Source: Methylotuvimicrobium sp018830325 (GTDB taxonomy: Bacteria; Pseudomonadota; Gammaproteobacteria; Methylococcales; Methylomonadaceae). From it: 64,000 nucleotides of DNA. Positions 23,886 through 31,816 of this stretch are shown here, piece after piece (within the stretch, counting starts at the first letter, position 1; every line of letters starts with the position of its first letter). The stretch lies in assembly GCF_044788715.1 (NCBI RefSeq), contig NZ_CP173170.1, positions 2,170,001-2,234,000 of the forward strand, written 5' to 3'. Under the pieces are notes generated by a model that made no database searches, had not been told where the DNA came from, and worked only from the letters and a program-made list of their open reading frames with translations. Position numbers and translations under genes: made by a program.

Positions 23886-24569
23886 ATGGGATTTACGCTC
23901 GAAAAAATTGTACCGTGGGGACGTTCTTATGAAGAATACGTCAGCATGTTTGGCCTTTCGGAGGTCGATCTTGAACTTCGCATTCTTGGCTGTGGTGATG
24001 GCCCAGCGGCATTCAATACGGTACTGACCAAACAAGGTGGGAATATCGTCTCGGTAGATCCAATCTACGTTTTTGAGGCAGAACAGATCAGAGGCCGCAT
24101 CTCCGAAACGTATGAAACCGTTATGGCACAAATGCGCAAGAACCAAGACGATTACGTCTGGGAAGCCATTCCGTCGATAGAGCAGCTTGGTAGTCTTCGC
24201 ATGTCTGCGATGGAAATATTCCTCGCAGACTTCGATGCGGGAAAATACGAAGGTCGATACATCCCAGGGGAGTTACCATCGCTGCCTTTTGAAAATGGAA
24301 AGTTCGACATCGCCTTGTCGTCCCATTTTTTGTTTTTGTACAGTGCGCATTTGTCGGCAGAGTTTCATCTTCAGGCGCTTCAAGAAATGTTGCGTGTAGC
24401 TCGCGAAGTGCGCGTATTTCCAATGCTTACCCTCGACGGCGCTTCATCAACCCATCTCCATTTTGTGACCAAACATCTTGCAAACCATGGTTTCGCGGTT
24501 GAAATTAAGCGCGCACCTTACGAGTTTCAGCGGGGCGGCAATGAAATGTTGGTGGTCAAGCCCGTCTAA
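23886..24569 (+). CDS. SAM-dependent methyltransferase-like cassette protein
   Basis: 227 residues; Rossmann motif I ILGCGDGPAAFN (~33-44), acidic loop SVDPIY, and a later LPFENGKFDIALSSHFL like motif IV. Substrate unknown. Ends at the next attC core (GTCTAAC). Confidence 0.78.
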   Translation: MGFTLEKIVPWGRSYEEYVSMFGLSEVDLELRILGCGDGPAAFNTVLTKQGGNIVSVDPIYVFEAEQIRGRISETYETVMAQMRKNQDDYVWEAIPSIEQLGSLRMSAMEIFLADFDAGKYEGRYIPGELPSLPFENGKFDIALSSHFLFLYSAHLSAEFHLQALQEMLRVAREVRVFPMLTLDGASSTHLHFVTKHLANHGFAVEIKRAPYEFQRGGNEMLVVKPV

Positions 24570-24590
24570 CATGGCGCTCGAACTCGCTTT
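24564..24590 (+). other. attC: Truncated attC, left half
   Basis: GTCTAACATGGCGCTCGAAC matches left halves of other sites in the array, but the right half is replaced by an insertion-sequence end. This is the last recognisable site. Confidence 0.6.
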
Positions 24591-24669
24591 AAATTCTTCA
24601 CTATAACGGGTTTGCATTTTTTTACCTCTATAAAATTTTAGAGGCGACAACTGTCCTGACACAGAGGGG
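24585..24669 (-). mobile_element. IS3-like insertion-sequence end, remnant
   Basis: On the minus strand: TGTGTCAGGAC end, leader, then ATG (24617) of an OrfA-type transposase beginning MQTRYSEEFKA, cut after ~11 residues at the attC. Confidence 0.6.
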
Positions 24670-24677
24670 AGGGTAGT

Positions 24678-26216
24678 ATGGATAAGGCAAAGATTGCGGC
24701 ACGATCATCCATTGAGGTGACCTTGGAGGCGGACAAGGAGTACCACTGGTGTCAGTGTGGGCGCTCGAAAAACCAACCCTTTTGTGACGGTTCCCACGCC
24801 GGAACAGGGATTACTCCGATTGCTTTTGTAGTGGAGGAAGAACAGGACGCGTGGTTGTGCCGCTGCAAGCAAACGGGTAGTGCGCCGTTTTGTGATGGTA
24901 CGCATGCGACGCTGCCCAAGGACGTTACCGAGCTGGCTGTGCCCGACCGCAGCAGCGACAAGGACAAGGATCCGGTGCCGAAAAACACCGAGGAAGAGCC
25001 GACACTCGAGTACATCCACGCGATGGCCAAGAGTGGACTCAAGGTGGTTGGGCGCGATGGCCCCGTGGATGCGATGGGCGTACCGCGTGAACGCCTGCCT
25101 TCATGGGACGACATCCAGATTCTGACTGCCCAGCTTGACCGCACGCCGCGGATGGATGATGCGCCCGTGGCGACGGAACTCGTGATCGGGCCGAATGCAA
25201 ACAAGCCGCTACGCCTGAAGATGCCGCTGTTTGTCTCGGACATGAGTTTCGGCGCGCTGTCCGAGGAGGCCAAGTTGTCGCTGGCCAAGGGCGCGGAGCT
25301 GGCCGGAACCGGAATCGCCTCGGGTGAGGGCGGCATGTTGAAAGAGGCGCAACAGGCCAACTCTCGCTATTTCTACGAGTTGGCATCCGCCCAGTTTGGT
25401 TATGAAGAAAGCTTGCTGTCGAAGGTTCAGGCGTTTCACTTCAAGGCGGGTCAGGCGGCCAAGACGGGCACCGGCGGCCACTTGCCGGCGGCCAAGGTGA
25501 CCGAGCGGATCGCCGCGGTTCGACATCTGCCCGCAGGGCAGGATGCCATTTCACCAGCGGCCTTCGAAAACCTCAAGACACCGGCGGACTTCGCCAATTT
25601 TGCGGCCCGTGTACGCGAGGTGTCGGGCGGCATTCCGATTGGCTTCAAGATGTCGGCACAGCACATCGAGAAAGACATCGACTTCGCGCTCGAGGCGGGC
25701 GCCGACTACATCATTCTGGATGGTCGCGGTGGCGGCACGGGCGCGGCTCCTTTGCTGTTCCGCGACCATATTTCGGTGCCGACGATTCCCGCCCTGGCCC
25801 GTGCGCGGCGTCATCTTGACCGCAGCGAGCGCGGGGATGTCACCTTGATCATTACCGGCGGCCTGCGTACCCCGCCGGACTTCATCAAGGCCTTGTGTCT
25901 GGGGGCCGACGGCATCGCCCTTGCCAACAGTGCGATGCAGGCGATCGGCTGCATCGCGGCGCGCATCTGTCATACCAACCACTGCCCCAGTGGCGTGGCG
26001 ACGCAAGATCCGCAGTTGCGCACACGGTTGCAAGTGGATGTGGCGGCGCAACGTTTGCAACGCTTCCTCACCAGTTCGGTGGCATTGATGCAAGTGATGG
26101 CTCGCGCTTGCGGCCACGAGCGCCTTTCCGACTTTTGCGTGGATGACCTGACTACGTGGAAGAAGGACATGGCCGAGCTTTCCGGTGTCGCCTATGGTGG
26201 GGCCTGTAAATTCTGA
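24678..26216 (+). CDS. CDGSH iron-sulfur / FMN-binding glutamate synthase-like protein
   Basis: 512 residues. Two CDGSH-type [2Fe-2S] motifs (CQCGRSKNQPFCDGSH ~26-41; CRCKQTGSAPFCDGTH ~63-78) are fused to a glutamate-synthase central/FMN domain (GEGGML, GGGTGAAPL, NHCPSGVATQ). No glutaminase domain. Redox role; substrate unknown. Markedly GC-richer than the cassettes around it and bracketed by the IS-end repeat, so probably a separate acquisition. Confidence 0.88.
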   Translation: MDKAKIAARSSIEVTLEADKEYHWCQCGRSKNQPFCDGSHAGTGITPIAFVVEEEQDAWLCRCKQTGSAPFCDGTHATLPKDVTELAVPDRSSDKDKDPVPKNTEEEPTLEYIHAMAKSGLKVVGRDGPVDAMGVPRERLPSWDDIQILTAQLDRTPRMDDAPVATELVIGPNANKPLRLKMPLFVSDMSFGALSEEAKLSLAKGAELAGTGIASGEGGMLKEAQQANSRYFYELASAQFGYEESLLSKVQAFHFKAGQAAKTGTGGHLPAAKVTERIAAVRHLPAGQDAISPAAFENLKTPADFANFAARVREVSGGIPIGFKMSAQHIEKDIDFALEAGADYIILDGRGGGTGAAPLLFRDHISVPTIPALARARRHLDRSERGDVTLIITGGLRTPPDFIKALCLGADGIALANSAMQAIGCIAARICHTNHCPSGVATQDPQLRTRLQVDVAAQRLQRFLTSSVALMQVMARACGHERLSDFCVDDLTTWKKDMAELSGVAYGGACKF

Positions 26217-26264
26217 CGGAGTCGTTTTCTTTCCAAATGACCCAACAAGGCGCCGCAGTAGCGC

Positions 26265-26279
26265 CCTGACACAGGGGGC
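26265..26279 (+). repeat. Direct repeat of IS end
   Basis: CCCTGACACAGGGGG here and TCCTGACACAGAGGGG at 24654-24669 flank the CDGSH gene in direct orientation. Just upstream (26242-26263) is CCAACAAGGCGCC, a possible attC left half. Confidence 0.5.
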
Positions 26280-26314
26280 TTACACAATCTAACCTTATTC
26301 GTTATCTTCAAAAT

Positions 26315-26329
26315 GATAATCGCTATCAT
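26315..26329 (+). promoter_or_regulatory. Fur-like palindrome upstream of eCIS operon
   Basis: TGATAATCGCTATCA differs from the 7-1-7 Fur model (TGATAATNATTATCA) at two positions and lies in an AATGATA...TATCATT palindrome. Confidence 0.45.
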
Positions 26330-26355
26330 TCGATAATGTAACACCCAAGCCTAGT

Positions 26356-26463
26356 CTGTAACAAACTGTAACATTGGCTGATTACTGTTTCTAATTGATT
26401 GTATTAATTTGACAATTGTGCAAATCCATAGGCCGCTGACTGTAACAGCTTATTGTTACAGTC
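26356..26463 (+). promoter_or_regulatory. CTGTAACA operator-like cluster
   Basis: CTGTAACA at 26356-26363 and 26366-26373 (10 bp apart, one helical turn), and a perfect 10-6-10 palindrome GACTGTAACA / TGTTACAGTC at 26438-26463. Suggests a dimeric regulator controlling the injection-system operon. Confidence 0.5.
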
Positions 26464-26742
26464 AATCAAATCTCAATTCCCATCTAATTAATAACATTAA
26501 TATATCAATAGGTTATATTAATTATCGGTAGGGCGCAGGTGGCATGTTCCATGCGTTACTTTTAAAAACCGTTGTAGTTCCTATTCGCAAATTTTTTCAA
26601 CGATTGTTTTTTCAGCCTCTTGATCGGCGTCCTTAATATCAATGTCATATCTGTTCAATGAAGCGAAAAGGGTTGAATAGCGGCATGTTTCGAAGTGGCC
26701 GAGTAAAAAAGTCCTAGATAATATTTTTAGAGGGGAATCGAT

Positions 26743-28317
26743 ATGCCTGTAACACTTACTTATCCCGGCGTCTACATTGAAGAAATACCCAGCGGCGTCA
26801 GAACCATTACCGGTGTCGCAACATCGATCACGGCTTTTATCGGACGAGCGAAGCGCGGACCCGATAACGAGGCCAAAGTCATCAACAGCTTTCCCGATTA
26901 TGAAAGAATCTTCGGCGGGCTTGATCTCAATAGTTCGATGAGTTTTGCGGTTAGAGATTTTTTTATCAACGGCGGTAGTCAGGCCATTATTGGCCGTTTG
27001 TATCATGAGGAAGACGACGCTGCCTCGAATGCGATTCTGACAGCCGATACTTTAATACTGGAAGCGGCTTATAAAGGCGCATGGGGAAATTATCTGCGGG
27101 CACGGGTCGATCACAATGTCTCTTCCGATGTGGCGACGGCACAGGGCTTGGAAGAAGAGGACCTTTTCAATCTAACAGTTCGAGACACCAAAACCGGCGT
27201 CACGGAGCAGTATCTGAATGTTTCTGTAAAGCCTGGGCCCAGGCAAATCGACAAGGTTTTGGACAATCAATCCAAGCTCGTGCGAGTCAGCGGCGACTTG
27301 CCGGAAGGCCGGCCGGAAGCCAGCGATCCCCCGCAATCCGGCGAGGATCCTTTCGGCGATAACGATCCGGAAACGAATTACACGGTAACCACCGAGGCTT
27401 CCGATAGCGCTCCACTCGAAATCGGAGATTACATCGGCGCTGGCATGAGCGATGCCAAGGAAGGGCTTTATCTATTGAAGCAAGCCGATCTGTTCAATCT
27501 GCTGTGTCTACCGCCGGAGGGTGAAACTCCGGATTACCCGGAAGGACTGGTCGATGCGGCGATTGCGCTCTGCGAGGAAGAGCGAGCGATGCTGCTGATC
27601 GATTCCCCAAGCGATTGGAGGGATAAGGATGCCGCTAAATCCGGCCTCGATGCGGTTGGTACGAAGAGTAAAAGCGCGGCGCTGTATTTTCCACGCCTCA
27701 AGCAACCCAACCCGTTGCGCGACAATCAAATCGAGGAATTCGTACCGTGCGGCGCGGTTGCCGGCGTGATGGCGCGCACCGATACGCAGCGCGGCGTTTG
27801 GAAAGCGCCGGCGGGCATCGAATCGACACTTCGCGGCGTACCCGAGCTGTCCGTCAAGTTGAACGATGCCGAAAACGGCGAATTGAATCCGTTGGGCATC
27901 AATTGTCTTAGGACGTTCCCGATCATCGGCCGAATCGTATGGGGCGCACGCACCTTGCGCGGTGCGGACATACTCGCCGACGAATACAAGTACATCCCGG
28001 TGCGCAGACTCGCGCTATTCATCGAGGAAACCTTGTTCAGAGGCACGCAATGGGTGGTTTTTGAACCGAACGACGAACCTCTATGGGCGCAGATTCGGCT
28101 GAATATCGGTGCCTTCATGCACAATCTTTTCCGTCAGGGTGCATTCCAAGGGACGACGCCCCGCCAGGCTTATTTCGTCAAATGCGATAGCGAAACGACG
28201 ACGCAAAACGATATCGACCGCGGCATCGTCAATATCGTCGTCGGATTTGCACCGTTGAAACCGGCCGAATTCGTCATCATCAAACTCCAGCAGATCGCTG
28301 GCGAACTTGAAGTTTAA
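26743..28317 (+). CDS. eCIS contractile sheath protein
   Basis: 524 residues of the phage-tail sheath family (PF04984), Afp2-4/Pvc2-4-like. N-terminus YPGVYIEEIPSGVRTITGV and the C-terminal half (KAPAGIESTLRGV ... NCLRTFPIIGRIVWGARTL, RRLALFIEETLFRGTQWVVFEPN) carry the family core. Only one sheath gene is present, unlike Afp. First gene of the operon; GAGGGG ribosome-binding site. Confidence 0.96.
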   Translation: MPVTLTYPGVYIEEIPSGVRTITGVATSITAFIGRAKRGPDNEAKVINSFPDYERIFGGLDLNSSMSFAVRDFFINGGSQAIIGRLYHEEDDAASNAILTADTLILEAAYKGAWGNYLRARVDHNVSSDVATAQGLEEEDLFNLTVRDTKTGVTEQYLNVSVKPGPRQIDKVLDNQSKLVRVSGDLPEGRPEASDPPQSGEDPFGDNDPETNYTVTTEASDSAPLEIGDYIGAGMSDAKEGLYLLKQADLFNLLCLPPEGETPDYPEGLVDAAIALCEEERAMLLIDSPSDWRDKDAAKSGLDAVGTKSKSAALYFPRLKQPNPLRDNQIEEFVPCGAVAGVMARTDTQRGVWKAPAGIESTLRGVPELSVKLNDAENGELNPLGINCLRTFPIIGRIVWGARTLRGADILADEYKYIPVRRLALFIEETLFRGTQWVVFEPNDEPLWAQIRLNIGAFMHNLFRQGAFQGTTPRQAYFVKCDSETTTQNDIDRGIVNIVVGFAPLKPAEFVIIKLQQIAGELEV

Positions 28318-28329
28318 AGGAGATCCGTC

Positions 28330-28857
28330 ATGGCACAGTTCAGCGTCAATCCGCAACGATTCGATCCTTATAAAAACTTCAAATTCCGCGTCAAATGGGA
28401 CGGCAAATTCGTCGCCGGCGTCAGCAAGGTCGGCGCGCTCAAACGCAGTACCGAGTTGGTCGAACATCGAGAGGGCGGCGATCCGAGCACCTCGCGCAAG
28501 TCGCCGGGAAGAACCAAGTATGAAGCGATCACGTTGGAGCGCGGAGTCACCCACGATACCGAATTCGAAAAGTGGGCCAACAAAGTTTGGAATTTCGGTT
28601 CCGGTTTAGGCGCGGAGGTTTCGCTCAAGGACTTCCGGAAAGACGTCATTATCGAGGTCTATAACGAAGCCGGGCAATTGGCGATTGCCTACAAGGTCTA
28701 TCGCTGCTGGGTTTCCGAATTTCAAGCCTTGCCGGATTTGGATGCCAATGCGAATGCAGTCGCGATTCAGACATTGAAACTCGAAAACGAAGGCTGGGAG
28801 CGTGACTACGAAGTGGCCGAACCTTCGGAGCCTGAGTTTACCGAGCCGGAAGGTTAA
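28330..28857 (+). CDS. eCIS inner tube protein (gp19/Hcp-like)
   Basis: 175 residues, PF06841-type tube protein, Afp1/5-like: FDPYKNFKFRVKWDGKFVAGVSKV, ITLERGVTHDTEFEKW, acidic tail. Forms the hexameric tube that carries cargo. Follows sheath by 12 bp. Confidence 0.94.
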   Translation: MAQFSVNPQRFDPYKNFKFRVKWDGKFVAGVSKVGALKRSTELVEHREGGDPSTSRKSPGRTKYEAITLERGVTHDTEFEKWANKVWNFGSGLGAEVSLKDFRKDVIIEVYNEAGQLAIAYKVYRCWVSEFQALPDLDANANAVAIQTLKLENEGWERDYEVAEPSEPEFTEPEG

Positions 28858-28873
28858 AATCGGAGCTGATACC

Positions 28874-29614
28874 GTGAGAAGTCAGAATGCTTTGGAATTA
28901 TTGACTGTTTGGGAGCAGGGCTTGAGTCAACCGCTGTTGCAAAGGGCGCTCATCTTATTGGCCGTAGCTCTGCCAGACAGTGAACCCGAAGAACTTGCCG
29001 GCATGAGCATAGGCCGGCGCGATCGTCATTTATTGCGATTGCGCGAAAAGCTGTTCGGTCCTCAACTGGTCAATACCTCGGTATGTCCGGCTTGTTCGGA
29101 ACGAATCGAATGGGTAAACCAGGTTTCCGACTTACTGATTCCGCAAGATCTGTATCAAGCAAGCGCCAACCGGTTTACTATCGATGTTGACGAATACAAG
29201 CTTTGCGTTCGATTGCCGAACAGTCTGGATATCGCTGCCGTCATCGGTAATCCGGATACCGAAAGCGCGCAGCGGCAATTATTGACCCGCTGCGTTCTTA
29301 ACGTCGAGCGATCCGGCGAAGACTGTTCCATCGAACGATTGCCCGATTGTGTCATCGATGCGCTCATTCAACAGATTGAATTGCTCGATCCGCAGGCGGA
29401 AATCCTGATTAGCTTGAAATGTCCGGCATGTGCGCATCGTTGGGATGCGCTGTTCGACATTGCCGGTTTGCTTTGGACGGAGCTCAACGACTGGGCGGAA
29501 CGCATGCTGCAAACGGTCCACCAACTGGCTTCGGGTTATGGCTGGAGCGAGCGCGACATTCTCGAACTCAGTCCGGTGCGTCGGCAACTCTATTTGGGGA
29601 TGTTGGGAACATGA
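28874..29614 (+). CDS. eCIS baseplate-associated protein with Cys pairs
   Basis: 246 residues from GTG 28874 (CGGAG eight bases upstream); an ATG at 28802 would overlap the tube gene. Contains VCPACSERIEW and KCPACAHRWD, two Cys pairs, and PDSEPEELAGMSIGRRDRHLL. Resembles T4 gp26/hub-assembly-type proteins of phage-like clusters; probably a baseplate assembly factor. Ends in ATGA overlap with the next gene. Confidence 0.7.
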   Translation: MRSQNALELLTVWEQGLSQPLLQRALILLAVALPDSEPEELAGMSIGRRDRHLLRLREKLFGPQLVNTSVCPACSERIEWVNQVSDLLIPQDLYQASANRFTIDVDEYKLCVRLPNSLDIAAVIGNPDTESAQRQLLTRCVLNVERSGEDCSIERLPDCVIDALIQQIELLDPQAEILISLKCPACAHRWDALFDIAGLLWTELNDWAERMLQTVHQLASGYGWSERDILELSPVRRQLYLGMLGT

Positions 29615-30588
29615 GCACTTTTCTGCGAACTTTGATCGATCGTCATCAGGAAGGCACCGCCGGCCGAGAGTCCGTGCACAAGGTACAACCACGCCCGAAA
29701 GCGAGGTTCGAGAACGATACGGGATCGGATGCTTTTGCATCGAGTACGCTCGAAACGGGTTCTGAATTTTCGGCGCCCCGTCGGTCGGATACTGACGTTA
29801 GGCCGGATATGAACCCGCATGATCCAAGTGCGGAATCTTTATTGACCACGGACATCCGGCAGATGGACAGACAGGCGCAAGATTCTGTGCAGCCAAACAA
29901 CGATAAACCGGCAATAGCTTCCGATTACGCCCCGCGCCTTGACGATTTGAACTCACGAATCGAAGCGTTAACTTCAAAGCTACAACGACAGTTATACGGT
30001 CAGGACACGTCGAGGACTGCGGACAACCAATCTGTCGAACCAAGTGAAATCGATGAAACGACTTCTGAAAACAACGGCCAGGCAAATCATAGACAATGGT
30101 CAACAAACGACGACATAAATCATCGCATTCAAGGGATATTGCAAACCTTGCATCGCCAGCAACCGCATCAGTCCGGCGAAAATAGCTCCCTGCAATCGAT
30201 AAACCGTAGGACACCCGATCGCGCGAGATCTGAGCTTGAAATAAGTCGACGACCTGAGAAGAACGTACCGGATGGGAATATTTTACCTAAAGAGCCTGTA
30301 CTCAATATTCCGAGCATAAGCAGTCTGCCGAAGCAGGAAAAAATGCATCAATCCGGATTATTGCAAATTCCAGAGTGGTTAGAAGAAATGCGGGACGATC
30401 TTAGTGGTCGTCTGCAGGCTCTCAACGCCAACACGAAAACCGAGCCGATCGTAAACGTCACGATAGGCCGAATCGAAGTGAAAGCCTTACCGGCCGATTC
30501 GGTGAAACAGTCTAAGGTCAGGATTAACAAACCGAGCGGCGTGATGAGTCTAGACGATTACCTGAAACTCAGGGAAAGGAGGGGCTAG
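29611..30588 (+). CDS. eCIS protein, disordered with C-terminal VTIGRIEVKA motif
   Basis: 325 residues from ATG 29611. Long Ser/Asp/Arg-rich low-complexity region, then LLQIPEWLEEMRDDLSGRL and VNVTIGRIEVKALP plus SLDDYLKLRERRG, a short motif I recognise from proteins at this position in related clusters. Role unknown. Confidence 0.65.
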   Translation: MSTFLRTLIDRHQEGTAGRESVHKVQPRPKARFENDTGSDAFASSTLETGSEFSAPRRSDTDVRPDMNPHDPSAESLLTTDIRQMDRQAQDSVQPNNDKPAIASDYAPRLDDLNSRIEALTSKLQRQLYGQDTSRTADNQSVEPSEIDETTSENNGQANHRQWSTNDDINHRIQGILQTLHRQQPHQSGENSSLQSINRRTPDRARSELEISRRPEKNVPDGNILPKEPVLNIPSISSLPKQEKMHQSGLLQIPEWLEEMRDDLSGRLQALNANTKTEPIVNVTIGRIEVKALPADSVKQSKVRINKPSGVMSLDDYLKLRERRG

Positions 30589-30589
30589 C

Positions 30590-31816
30590 ATGAGCAGTCC
30601 GTCCGCGTTGGCAACCGTCACTGCAACGATGCATTATTTATTGACCAATGTGTTAGGCACGAATGTGACGACGAAGCCGCCGAGCACTGCTCGCAATGGT
30701 TTGACCGGCGCGCAACTCAATCTTTTTCTATACGGCGTGCATTACAATTCGGCTTTCAGCAATGCGCCGCTGCCGGGATCGGCCCGAAACGGCGAACATG
30801 CCCATCCGCCGATGCCTTTGGTCTTGAAATATTTGATAACGGCCTACGGCGACAACGATGACGATATTTCGGCTCAAATATTGATGGGACAGGCCATGAG
30901 CTTTTTTCACGATCGCCCGCTATTGAGCCGGGCGGACATTGAAGGCATCAGTCCGGATTCCGATTTACAACGTCAAATCGAGCGTATCCGCATCACGCAT
31001 GATGCTTTGCCGCTAGACGACATGTCCAAGCTGTGGACCAGTTTTCAGTCGGCCGAATACCGGCTTTCCACCGGTTACGAGGTTTCCGTGGTCTTGATCG
31101 AAAGCACACGCACCGGCCGTGCGCCTTTGCCTGTTCTGAAACGAGGCGAAGAAGACCGGGGCGGGCATGTGATGGCGGCTCCGTCGGCCTCTCTTTCGGG
31201 TTTTCGGTTTCCGAATCAAAAACCGAGCGCCGAATTGGGCGATCCGATTACGTTACTGGGGCAAAATTTAACCGATGATAATACGACGGTTCGTTTACAA
31301 CATCCTTTATTGAATGAACCGATCGTGCTTCAACCCGAGCCCACTCCGACGGAAACCGAAATGACGGTTCGGCTACCATCCATAACGGACGATGCCGAAG
31401 CGGGTTCAAAATGGCCGGCGGGGTTTTACGCCGTCTCGCTCGTCCGGCAAAGACCCGGTATGTCTCAGTGGACCAGCAATACATTATTTTTACCGTTGTC
31501 CCCACGTATAGAGACGATCGATCCGGCCAACGCTCCGGCAGGGGATGTCGAACTGACGATGGAATGCCTGCCGCAAATTTTGGAGGGGCAGCAAGTCGTG
31601 CTGTTGTTCGGCGACCGCATCGTGCCGCCCGATGCAATCGTTACGCCTGTTGATCCGGAGGCTAGAACCGAACTGACGTTCACGATCCAAAGTGCCGCCG
31701 CACGGGAAACGCCTTATGTCGTTCGCCTCAGGGTCGACGGTGTCGACAGCATTCCGGTGGATTTTTCAGGCGCCAAGCCGCAATTCGCCGATAACCAAAA
31801 GGTCAGCATCACATGA
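30590..31816 (+). CDS. DUF4255 / Pvc16-like tail-cap protein
   Basis: 408 residues. N-terminal DUF4255 domain (LNLFLYGVHYNSAFSNAPLPG ... PPMPLVLKYLITAYG ... ILMGQAMSFFHDRPLL), then Ig-like beta repeats. In PVC and Afp this protein ends the tube and sheath. AGGAGG upstream; overlaps the ATPase by ATGA. Confidence 0.9.
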   Translation: MSSPSALATVTATMHYLLTNVLGTNVTTKPPSTARNGLTGAQLNLFLYGVHYNSAFSNAPLPGSARNGEHAHPPMPLVLKYLITAYGDNDDDISAQILMGQAMSFFHDRPLLSRADIEGISPDSDLQRQIERIRITHDALPLDDMSKLWTSFQSAEYRLSTGYEVSVVLIESTRTGRAPLPVLKRGEEDRGGHVMAAPSASLSGFRFPNQKPSAELGDPITLLGQNLTDDNTTVRLQHPLLNEPIVLQPEPTPTETEMTVRLPSITDDAEAGSKWPAGFYAVSLVRQRPGMSQWTSNTLFLPLSPRIETIDPANAPAGDVELTMECLPQILEGQQVVLLFGDRIVPPDAIVTPVDPEARTELTFTIQSAAARETPYVVRLRVDGVDSIPVDFSGAKPQFADNQKVSIT

